This document shows, piece by piece, positions 1 to 5,984 of a stretch of DNA of 5,984 bases. A program made the position numbers and the translations under genes. The notes under the pieces were generated by a model. The model was not told the DNA's origin, searched no databases, and saw nothing but the letters and a program-made list of their open reading frames with translations. Source of the DNA: Hyphomicrobiales bacterium (GTDB lineage Bacteria > Pseudomonadota > Alphaproteobacteria > Rhizobiales > OSC116); NCBI GenBank assembly GCA_013214985.1, contig JABSRY010000164.1, forward strand, positions 1-5,984, given 5' to 3'. How positions within the stretch are numbered: position 1 is the first letter of the stretch; every line of letters starts with the position of its first letter.

Positions 1-1
1 C

Positions 2-40
2 AATCTGGATGTTCATATTGCTGATGTTGTCGAAAACTAA
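2..40 (+). CDS. Possible 3' end of an unidentified plus-strand gene
   Basis: Only the last dozen codons would be inside the window. The frame starting at base 2 reads NLDVHIADVVEN and ends at TAA (38-40). The next frame is also open, reading a hydrophobic tail, and stops at TGA (42-44), so the frame is not settled. A coding end here is inferred mainly from the strong hairpin that begins 7 nt after the TAA, as expected for a gene converging on purH. The product cannot be identified from so few residues, and this could also be non-coding sequence. Confidence 0.35.
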   Translation, partial: NLDVHIADVVEN

Positions 41-47
41 ATGAATG

Positions 48-76
48 ATTTAAGGCGGCCAATGGCCGCCTTAAAT
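48..76. terminator. Perfect 13-bp hairpin, probable bidirectional terminator
   Basis: Bases 48-60 pair without mismatch with 64-76 around a 3-nt AAT loop. Seven of the 13 pairs are G-C and form the apex (GGCGGCC/GGCCGCC), and the base of the stem is A/T. It lies between the purH stop (44 nt away) and the putative plus-strand stop (7 nt away), which is the usual place for a shared terminator of convergent genes. No long T run follows on either strand; each exit side ends only in TTAAAT. Termination may therefore be imperfect, or the hairpin may mainly protect 3' ends. Confidence 0.6.
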
Positions 77-120
77 ATAGTATATGGTAAGTGTAAGCTT
101 TTTGAGCTTATCGGCTTTGC

Positions 121-1713
121 TTAATGTTTAAAGTGGCGCATGCCAGTGAATACCATTGCTAGGCCCGCTTCATCGGCGGCTTTAATCACTTCATCATCAC
201 GCATTGAGCCACCTGGTTGGATAATGGCTGTAGCGCCTGCTGCTGCTGCTGCCAATAAACCATCTGCAAATGGGAAGAAGGCATCGGATGCAACCACACT
301 GCCTTTTACCAATGGTTCTGTTTCGCCTGCGGTTTTTGCGGCATCGATAGACTTTTGTGCGGCAACACGGGTTGAATCAATTCGGCTCATTTGACCTGCG
401 CCAATGCCAACTGCTGCGCCATCTTTCACATAAATAATGGCATTAGATTTAACATGCTTGCAGATTTTAAACGCAAGTTTCATATCGGTCATTTCTTGAT
501 CTGTGGGTTGGCGTTTGGTAACCACTTTAAGCTCAAGGTCATCAACACTGCCATTATCACGCGATTGCACAAGCAAACCACCCGATACACTGCGGATGTT
601 TATGCCTTCTGATTTAACATCTGGTAGACCACCCGTTACTAATAAACGCAAATTCTTTTTGGCCGCGATGATGGTTTTGGCTTCATCGGTTACGTTTGGC
701 GCAATGATAACCTCGGTAAATACCTTAACTATTTCGGTTGCTAGCTCGGCATCTATCGTATCGTTAATCGCGACTATGCCACCAAATGCACTAACTGGGT
801 CGCATTTAAGGGCGGCCTTATAAGCATCGACAAGGGTTGAAGCGGTTGCCACGCCACATGGGTTGGCATGTTTAATGATTGCCACAGCCTTAGTTTGGCT
901 TGGGTTAAACTCTGCAACCAATTCGAAAGCGGCATCGGTATCATTAATATTGTTAAAGCTAAGCTCTTTGCCTTGTAACTGGGTGGCGGTTGCAACGCCT
1001 ATGCGGTTATCGCCATTGACATAAAATGCCGCTGTTTGATGCGGGTTTTCGCCATAGCGCAATGTTTGTTTTAACGAACCACCAAACGCCCGATAATCTG
1101 GCGTTGGGGTATCTAGCTGGTCGGCAAACCAGTTGGAAATAGCGGCATCATATGCTGCAGTGCGTGCATAAGCTTTTGCGGCTAATTTTTTGCGAGTTAA
1201 AAGCGTGGTTGCGCCATTATTTTCGGCCATTTCTTTTAGCACGGTATCGTAATCTTTATTTTCTAGAATAACCGTTACGAAACCATGGTTTTTTGAGGCT
1301 GCGCGGATCATTGCAGGGCCACCAATGTCGATATTTTCGACACAATCTTCATAATTACCGCCTTTGGCAACGGTCGCTTCAAATGGGTAGAGGTTAACTA
1401 CCAATAGGTCGATATTAGGAATATTATGCTCGGCTTGGGCTTTGACATGTGCGGGATTATCACGCAATGAAAGTAGGCCACCATGTACGGCTGGGTGCAA
1501 TGTTTTTACTCTGCCATCCATCATTTCTGGAAATTTAGTAATATCTGCGACATCTTTAACTGGAATGCCCGCATCGCTTATGGCTTTTGATGTGCCGCCA
1601 GTCGAGAGCAGTTCAACCCCTAAATCGTGTAGTTTTTGAGCAAATTCTATTAGACCCGTTTTATCTGATAATGAAATTAAAGCGCGTTTAATGGGTAGGT
1701 TTGGGTTGGTCAT
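121..1713 (-). CDS. purH: Bifunctional AICAR formyltransferase / IMP cyclohydrolase PurH
   Basis: This cytosolic enzyme catalyses the last two steps of de novo purine synthesis: AICAR is formylated with 10-formyl-tetrahydrofolate to FAICAR, which is then cyclised to IMP. The gene is complete at 530 residues, close to the roughly 530 of the E. coli enzyme. The N-terminal MGS-like cyclohydrolase domain (about 1-190) shows STGGT (37-41), GRVKTLHP (67-74), NLYPF (107-111) and ENIDIGGP (126-133). The C-terminal transformylase domain shows LRYGENPHQ (218-226), the catalytic Lys-His pair in IIKHANPCG (K281, H282), GAGQMSR (438-444), SDAFFPF (476-482) and QPGGSMRD (499-506). The ATG start is supported by an AGGA Shine-Dalgarno (complement of 1720-1723) 6 nt upstream. 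A 163-bp upstream gap suggests its own promoter. No frameshift or missing motif is seen. Confidence 0.98.
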   Translation of the reverse strand: MTNPNLPIKRALISLSDKTGLIEFAQKLHDLGVELLSTGGTSKAISDAGIPVKDVADITKFPEMMDGRVKTLHPAVHGGLLSLRDNPAHVKAQAEHNIPNIDLLVVNLYPFEATVAKGGNYEDCVENIDIGGPAMIRAASKNHGFVTVILENKDYDTVLKEMAENNGATTLLTRKKLAAKAYARTAAYDAAISNWFADQLDTPTPDYRAFGGSLKQTLRYGENPHQTAAFYVNGDNRIGVATATQLQGKELSFNNINDTDAAFELVAEFNPSQTKAVAIIKHANPCGVATASTLVDAYKAALKCDPVSAFGGIVAINDTIDAELATEIVKVFTEVIIAPNVTDEAKTIIAAKKNLRLLVTGGLPDVKSEGINIRSVSGGLLVQSRDNGSVDDLELKVVTKRQPTDQEMTDMKLAFKICKHVKSNAIIYVKDGAAVGIGAGQMSRIDSTRVAAQKSIDAAKTAGETEPLVKGSVVASDAFFPFADGLLAAAAAGATAIIQPGGSMRDDEVIKAADEAGLAMVFTGMRHFKH

Positions 1714-1719
1714 GGCTTT

Positions 1720-1723
1720 TCCT
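1720..1723 (-). promoter_or_regulatory. Shine-Dalgarno of purH
   Basis: On the minus strand this reads AGGA, separated by 6 nt from the purH ATG (1711-1713). It is the only clear Shine-Dalgarno among the minus-strand starts inside the window, and it fixes the purH start. Confidence 0.7.
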
Positions 1724-1795
1724 AATGTTGGCTATTGGAGGTGGTGACAAAACTAATTTAATTTTAAAATGCCAGTAGCATAAATTTGCTAGCTT

Positions 1796-1809
1796 GCAAA
1801 CACTAAGAT
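1796..1809 (-). promoter_or_regulatory. Copy 1 of a shared 14-nt upstream element (purH side)
   Basis: The minus strand reads ATCTTAGTGTTTGC, 82 nt upstream of the purH ATG in the purH/CPBP gap. A near-identical copy with one mismatch lies 78 nt upstream of the heparinase-like gene in the same orientation. A TATGCT hexamer about 17 nt downstream of TAGTGT could serve as a -10 box, so this may be part of a promoter. It could also be an activator or repressor site. I do not recognise it as a named operator. Confidence 0.35.
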
Positions 1810-1876
1810 AGAGGATGTACCCAAATATCGGTATATATAGGCACATTCAATACTAATGGGTTAATTTGATGATGGG

Positions 1877-2827
1877 TCATTTGGTTGGTGGAGAGACTTT
1901 GTTATTTCTAAAAATAGGTTCAAATAAAGTTGAGAATTTCCAGTTATAAATTTTATAAAATATTGCGAATACCATTATATTGAAAGCAACCGAATACCAA
2001 ATTGAGATATTTATTACCTCAACGATGGTTGTGGAAAATATTGCATCGGTATTTATCGAGCCATCGGAAATAGAAACGATAAGTACTGCAAATACATTAT
2101 TTGCAGCATGCACACCAATCGCTATTTCTAGACCATTGTCTAAGACTACAATTAGGCCAAATAATGTACTGGCCATTAAAAAATCTAGCAATACACGATT
2201 AAAATCTGTCTCAAACTCGATATTTGGAAAATGCATTACTGTAAATACTATAATAACGAGCAAAAATGCAACTAACTTACTTTTGAACAATAGGCCGAAT
2301 GCTTGGTGTAAGTAACCTCTTAAAATAATTTCTTCAGATGCTGATTGTAATGGGACTAAAATAAGAGCAATTAATAGAAGCGGCATGAATTTTTCGAAGC
2401 TATAATTATAACTGAGCGCACCATTAAAATATAAAGGTGCGGATGCAAAAAATAAAAGAATAAAGAATATACCAAAACTGATGAAAAATCTTTTAAAATC
2501 AAATGACTGGCGCGAGGTGATGATTGATAATATTGGCTTTTTATGAATTAATTTTACAAAAAACAAGAAGATAAAAAGAATGATAATTAAAACACCCATT
2601 ACAACGGAAAATACCAGTGTTTTGCTAATATCATTGGGTATGTTTTGCATGGCTTTGTTAAAGCCAACAAGGGTTTCATTGTCGATTAAATTAAAATAAC
2701 TAATGGCATAGGCGGCTATGTTGATTAATATAAACAAAGTGAAGGCCGTTAAAATTGCGGTTAGCACATAGCGCCACCACGAATTTTTACCAATGATTGC
2801 ATTTTCAAAGAACATTAGTTTTACCAA
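1877..2827 (-). CDS. CPBP family intramembrane metalloprotease
   Basis: This is a polytopic membrane protein of the CPBP (Abi, CAAX protease/bacteriocin-processing) family, glutamate-type intramembrane endopeptidases related to eukaryotic Rce1. All three family motifs are present: EExxxR (E165, E166, R170), FxxxH (F195, H199) and HxxxN (H240, N244). An active enzyme is therefore plausible, but the substrate is unknown. About eight hydrophobic stretches are visible, near 17-44, 72-95, 113-133, 147-160, 185-199, 213-229, 233-252 and 270-292. The 316-residue reading starts at TTG. An ATG at residue 5 (2813-2815) gives 312 residues and is probably the real start, although neither has a clear Shine-Dalgarno. 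It follows the heparinase-like gene by only 26 bp (38 bp from the ATG), so cotranscription is likely. It is far more AT-rich than its neighbours (12 of 60 bases G+C at 1921-1980, against 31 of 60 at 841-900 in purH), which suggests recent acquisition. Confidence 0.88.
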   Translation of the reverse strand: MVKLMFFENAIIGKNSWWRYVLTAILTAFTLFILINIAAYAISYFNLIDNETLVGFNKAMQNIPNDISKTLVFSVVMGVLIIILFIFLFFVKLIHKKPILSIITSRQSFDFKRFFISFGIFFILLFFASAPLYFNGALSYNYSFEKFMPLLLIALILVPLQSASEEIILRGYLHQAFGLLFKSKLVAFLLVIIVFTVMHFPNIEFETDFNRVLLDFLMASTLFGLIVVLDNGLEIAIGVHAANNVFAVLIVSISDGSINTDAIFSTTIVEVINISIWYSVAFNIMVFAIFYKIYNWKFSTLFEPIFRNNKVSPPTK

Positions 2828-2853
2828 TATATTTAAGTAATTTTATTTTTGGG

Positions 2854-4563
2854 TTATATTTTTCTGAATTGCCATTTAACTTCGGCATAATCTAGAACTT
2901 CGCCAGATATGACGATTTGTTTGGTGGTTTTCTTTTCGTGGCTTTCGCCAAGGTAAATGCTGTCTTCTAGTTTAAAACTGGCAAAGGTTGAAACAAACTG
3001 CCACATATCACGGTTGGGCAAGGTTAATAAAATGCTGTGCCCATCTCTTGATGTTTGGGTAACAATATGCGGGTGTAAATGAAAGCGGATATCGAAGGGC
3101 AGTTTTTTGCCTTTAAATTTTGTTTTAGCGGATTTTGGGGTTAGTAAATCCAACCCTGTTACTAAATCGCCTTCTTCGCTTAGCGATATTTGCCGCTTAT
3201 GGATTAGCCCAAATTGCTTGACATAACCATTATGACTGGCCAAAACTTGAGGCCCTTTTGGGCTATTACCAATAGCCACGGGCATTTTAGAATGGCCATG
3301 AAATATTTGATGGCCGATTAACTTTGTTAGCCATTTTGGCAACTGAATGAGCGCCGTAGATAAGTTGTTAATATTAAGCGTCGAATGTGCAGCGGTCGAT
3401 CTGGTGAGGGTGAACCATTTATAATCATATATCGGGGCTGCACCGCAATTAACTACCATACGCTGACCTGCTGCACAAATTTCGACGGCAAGCGGCCCTG
3501 CATGGGCAGTAGTGCTATAAGCTGCATCGGGTGTTGCACCTGCGTCGATGGTTAACTGTAATTTGGGCGCATAAAGACGGTAATAGCCACTATGCGGGGC
3601 TTGTGTTGGTGGGTTTAGGCCTTGGCCTTCGGCATCGAATATGCTTAAAAACGCCGCCCAATCGGTAGGGCCTGCACCGTTAAATTGAATAAAATTACCA
3701 TCAGGGTGGCAAAAAAAGTGCAAAATTGGGATAATGCGATCAATGGCATTTTGCAAAGCCACTGGCACCATAATTTGCTGTTTTTTATACGCCAATTTAA
3801 GCGGAATTAAGTCGAGCATAATTTCAAGCAATATATCTGGATTGCGGCTGATATGCCCACCATCGGGCAGAATTTGAGCGGTTAATTGTTTGTCCAAGAA
3901 TGTTTCAAATTCTTCTGCTTTGTTTTTTGACCAATAATCGCTATCGAGGCATAATTTTGCATAACAAAGCGCAATTGCGGCATCTAATTTGCTTTTACTC
4001 TTGTTTGCATTTTTATAGCCGTGGCTTAAAATCTGGACATGCTGATCGATTATTTTAAAATAGGCCTCGTTATTGGCACTTATATTTTTATCGATTAAAA
4101 TGGAGGCGTGGGATAATAGCGAAATTAGGCGTTTGGCAGTTACCGATAGGCTCCAATTATTGGCGTGATTATAACCATCGTCTTTTTGCCAATCTACAAA
4201 TAATGCCTTGGCTTGCATGAGCGCGATTGGGCTTTTTAAAGCTTTGAAATGCCTTAACCAGCCAAAAGTGATGAGCTCGTGGTGCCAACCTTCATTGGGT
4301 GGTTGTATATTAAATGGCGAATTTGCGCCCACATTATAGCTAATGCCTGCCAATGAAATATGGCCATCATAAATATCTTGAGCGATTGTAGGGTCGGCAA
4401 TATGATAATCATTTGGTTCAAAAATAATTTTGTTGGGAATGTGGCTTTTTTTACGCCACTTCAAAATATAAAACCTTATAAGCTTTTGTTTTATATCTTT
4501 TATATAAAAATTAAGCGCTAAGAATAGAAGCTTAAATTTCTCAGATATTGAAAAATGTGCCAT
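2854..4563 (-). CDS. Heparinase II/III family protein, substrate unknown
   Basis: This 569-residue protein belongs to the alphaproteobacterial heparinase II/III-like group, which has an alpha-helical toroid N-terminal domain followed by a beta-sandwich C-terminal domain. Visible signatures are IADPTIAQDIYDG (55-67), GWLRHFKAL (101-109), LPDGGHISRNP (232-242), HAGPLAVEI (354-362), VVNCG (370-374), RSTAAHSTLNINN (388-400) and FHLHPH (494-499). Known relatives cleave uronate-containing polysaccharides by beta-elimination, but sequence alone gives no substrate, and heparin is an unlikely one. The N-terminus (hydrophobic 11-21, then a basic stretch) is too short and lacks a cleavage site for a convincing signal peptide, so its location is uncertain. 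ATG 4561-4563 is the first possible start after an in-frame TAA, but the nearest AAGG is 16 nt upstream. A TTG at codon 35, preceded by AAGG at 8 nt, is an alternative; the family-like N-terminus favours the ATG. It lies between rsmB and the CPBP gene. Confidence 0.85.
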   Translation of the reverse strand: MAHFSISEKFKLLFLALNFYIKDIKQKLIRFYILKWRKKSHIPNKIIFEPNDYHIADPTIAQDIYDGHISLAGISYNVGANSPFNIQPPNEGWHHELITFGWLRHFKALKSPIALMQAKALFVDWQKDDGYNHANNWSLSVTAKRLISLLSHASILIDKNISANNEAYFKIIDQHVQILSHGYKNANKSKSKLDAAIALCYAKLCLDSDYWSKNKAEEFETFLDKQLTAQILPDGGHISRNPDILLEIMLDLIPLKLAYKKQQIMVPVALQNAIDRIIPILHFFCHPDGNFIQFNGAGPTDWAAFLSIFDAEGQGLNPPTQAPHSGYYRLYAPKLQLTIDAGATPDAAYSTTAHAGPLAVEICAAGQRMVVNCGAAPIYDYKWFTLTRSTAAHSTLNINNLSTALIQLPKWLTKLIGHQIFHGHSKMPVAIGNSPKGPQVLASHNGYVKQFGLIHKRQISLSEEGDLVTGLDLLTPKSAKTKFKGKKLPFDIRFHLHPHIVTQTSRDGHSILLTLPNRDMWQFVSTFASFKLEDSIYLGESHEKKTTKQIVISGEVLDYAEVKWQFRKI

Positions 4564-4606
4564 ATATTGCGCCGCGGAACCTTTTATTAAACAAAATCTT
4601 TATAAT

Positions 4607-4635
4607 AACATAGACATCAATATTACGCATTGCAA
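4607..4635 (-). promoter_or_regulatory. Possible sigma-70-type promoter of the heparinase-like gene
   Basis: On the minus strand, TTGCAA (4630-4635) is followed after 17 nt by TATGTT (4607-4612), a reasonable match to -35 and -10 boxes at standard spacing. Transcription would start near 4600, leaving a leader of roughly 35-40 nt before the ATG. The site lies in the 136-bp gap after rsmB. In AT-rich DNA such matches arise by chance, and a TTATAA further downstream offers another -10 candidate. Confidence 0.35.
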
Positions 4636-4641
4636 GTTTAA

Positions 4642-4655
4642 GCATACACTAAGAT
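4642..4655 (-). promoter_or_regulatory. Copy 2 of the shared 14-nt upstream element (heparinase side)
   Basis: The minus strand reads ATCTTAGTGTATGC, 78 nt upstream of the heparinase-like ATG and just upstream of its possible promoter. It differs from the copy before purH at one base only. The bases around the two copies are not alike, which argues against a simple duplicated segment. The function is unknown; a shared regulator site is an inference. Confidence 0.35.
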
Positions 4656-4699
4656 GATATAGCTCTGAGTTATTCAAGAGTTTAGCGATTTTAGTTTGG

Positions 4700-5984
4700 T
4701 TATGATTTTCGTAATTTTGCGATGAAAAAGCCATCCATGCCGCCTATGGCATCGTTAATATTGGGCATTATTCTTAACCAACCTTTAGGGCTGATTTTTA
4801 AATCGGCTTTTATGCCAATTAAACCAAGCTGTTGTAAGGTTATTGGTTCTATTTTTACATCGTGCCTACGACCTAAAATAGCATCAATTTGTTTTTCGCC
4901 TTCTTCTGGCTCTAACGAGCAAGTTACATAGACCAATTCGCCGCCTGGTGCCAACATATCGAGGCTTTTATTGAGTAGTTCGCGTTGGATTTCGCTTAGT
5001 TTTCGGATGTCATCCATCGATTTTAACAATAAAATTTCGGGATGTTTGCGCAATGTGCCTGTGGCGCTGCAAGGTGCGTCTAACAAAATGTGTGTTGGGG
5101 CGGTTTCTGGTTGGTATTTTCTAATGTCCAACTGTTGTATATTGGCACTTAATTGGGTGCGGGCTAGGTTTTCTTCTAACCGCTTTAGGCGGTTTTTATT
5201 AATGTCGACTGCGGTTACGTTGGCGCCCATTGCCGCCAATTGCATGGTTTTACCACCTGGGGCGGCACAAAAATCGAGCACTTGTTTATCTTTTATATCA
5301 TCAAACAGTCTTGCAGCAATTGCCGCTGCGGCATCTTGCGCCCAAAACGCACCCTCTGCATAGCCTTCTAGTTTGGTAAAGCTGCTACGGTTGTTTAAAC
5401 GAATGGTTAAATCGCCAATTTGGGTGGCGTCTAGTTTTTTTGCCCATTCTTCTGGGTTAGATTTTACGCTTAAATCCATATCGGGTTGTTTGCATAAAGC
5501 ATGGGCAAATTGTAGGGTTAATGCTTCGCCATAATAATTTTGCCATTTTTGAACAATCCATTTGGGCAGCATTTGTTCGGCTGTTAAAACCATAAAGCGT
5601 AATTTGTCTTGCTCACGGTTAATTTTACCCAAAATGGCATTGATTAGCTTTTTAAAATGTTTGGCGGCATTGGTATCGGCAAGGTGTAGACTAAGCGAAA
5701 TGGCCGCATGGGGCGGTGTTTCTAAATAGAGTAATTGTGCGGCACCCAAAATTAAAATATATTGCGCTAAATAAGCCTTACGCGGCAGTGATTTGCTCAT
5801 ATATAATTTAATGAAATATTCAATTTGGGTGAGATGGCGCAGGCTCGTCATTATTAAATTGCGAATGAAAGCTTGGTCTCTATCGCTTAAATCGACCCAT
5901 GATTTTTCGGCTTGAATTTTAAGCAATGCATCATCGAAGGTTAGCCTGTTATGCAATATTAGACCCAAGAAATTTAGCGCAATT
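4700..5984 (-). CDS. rsmB: 16S rRNA (cytosine-967-C5) methyltransferase RsmB, 5'-truncated by the window edge
   Basis: This SAM-dependent enzyme makes m5C967 in 16S rRNA during small-subunit maturation in the cytosol. An N-terminal NusB-like RNA-binding region (about 1-125, counted from the TTG at 5966-5968) contains DLSDRDQAFIRNLI. The C-terminal Rossmann-fold methyltransferase shows the SAM-binding LDFCAAPGGKT (231-241), DAPCSATGTLRKHPE (297-311, with C300), YVTCSLEPEEGE (347-358, with the proposed catalytic C350) and the terminal GGMDGFFIAKL. Two cysteines in these positions are the hallmark of RNA m5C methyltransferases. The TTG is unlikely to be the true start: the frame stays open to the window edge and reads IALNFLGLILHNRLTFDDAL, matching the NusB helix of relatives, so some N-terminal residues lie outside. 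It is followed by 136 bp without a convincing terminator. Other RsmB/RsmF-type paralogues are possible but less likely, because the NusB domain is present. Confidence 0.93.
   Translation of the reverse strand, partial: IALNFLGLILHNRLTFDDALLKIQAEKSWVDLSDRDQAFIRNLIMTSLRHLTQIEYFIKLYMSKSLPRKAYLAQYILILGAAQLLYLETPPHAAISLSLHLADTNAAKHFKKLINAILGKINREQDKLRFMVLTAEQMLPKWIVQKWQNYYGEALTLQFAHALCKQPDMDLSVKSNPEEWAKKLDATQIGDLTIRLNNRSSFTKLEGYAEGAFWAQDAAAAIAARLFDDIKDKQVLDFCAAPGGKTMQLAAMGANVTAVDINKNRLKRLEENLARTQLSANIQQLDIRKYQPETAPTHILLDAPCSATGTLRKHPEILLLKSMDDIRKLSEIQRELLNKSLDMLAPGGELVYVTCSLEPEEGEKQIDAILGRRHDVKIEPITLQQLGLIGIKADLKISPKGWLRIMPNINDAIGGMDGFFIAKLRKS

Noticed and set aside
94..110. Small hairpin (TAAGCT/AGCTTA, 5-nt loop) just after the purH stop
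   Set aside because: It has only six pairs, mostly A-T, and no U run after it on the minus strand. The 48-76 hairpin is the better terminator.
503..823. Plus-strand open frame of about 106 codons inside purH
   Set aside because: It lies fully antisense to the well-supported purH, shows no recognisable domain and is a shadow of the purH codon pattern.
1714..1876. Possible small gene or RNA in the purH/CPBP gap
   Set aside because: ATGs here run only a few codons before a stop, and no stable structured RNA or T-tract hairpin is visible. Only the shared 14-nt element stands out.
1980..2315. Plus-strand open frame of about 111 codons inside the CPBP gene
   Set aside because: The minus-strand frame carries all three CPBP motifs and membrane segments; the plus-strand frame has no support.
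4663..4680. CTCT/AGAG imperfect inverted repeat after rsmB
   Set aside because: It has four solid pairs with mismatches or a bulge inside and no U tract, too weak to call a terminator.
4971..5363. Plus-strand open frame of about 130 codons inside rsmB
   Set aside because: It is antisense to the conserved methyltransferase motifs, has no family signature, and its composition is explained by the rsmB codons.

Overview
The window looks like a chromosomal housekeeping segment from an alphaproteobacterium, most likely a low-GC member of the Hyphomicrobiales (Rhizobiales). Two things suggest this. The order rsmB, heparinase II/III-like gene, purH is, as I recall it, a recurring arrangement in alphaproteobacteria. 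The heparinase-like protein also carries the ADPTIA and LPDGGHISRNP signatures typical of that alphaproteobacterial subgroup. The organism cannot be named from the sequence alone.

All four substantial genes are on the minus strand. From right to left, in the direction of transcription, they are: a 5'-truncated rsmB (16S rRNA cytosine-5 methyltransferase) running off the right edge; a 136-bp gap with a possible promoter; a heparinase II/III-like protein of 569 residues; a strongly AT-rich gene for a CPBP (Abi/CAAX-type) intramembrane protease; a 163-bp gap; and a complete purH (last two steps of IMP synthesis). At the far left, the last codons of a probable plus-strand gene converge on purH. 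A perfect 13-bp hairpin lies between them and probably stops transcription from both sides.

The genes do not form one pathway. rsmB acts in ribosome maturation and purH in purine synthesis. The heparinase-like protein belongs to a polysaccharide-lyase fold family but has no assigned substrate here. The CPBP gene sits only 26 to 38 bp after it and may be cotranscribed. Its low GC suggests it was inserted into an older rsmB-heparinase-purH block.

No RNA genes, mobile elements, CRISPR arrays or recognisable defence systems were seen. The most interesting unexplained signal is a 14-nt element (13 of 14 bases identical) about 80 nt upstream of both the heparinase-like gene and purH, in the same orientation. 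I found no convincing new biological system.
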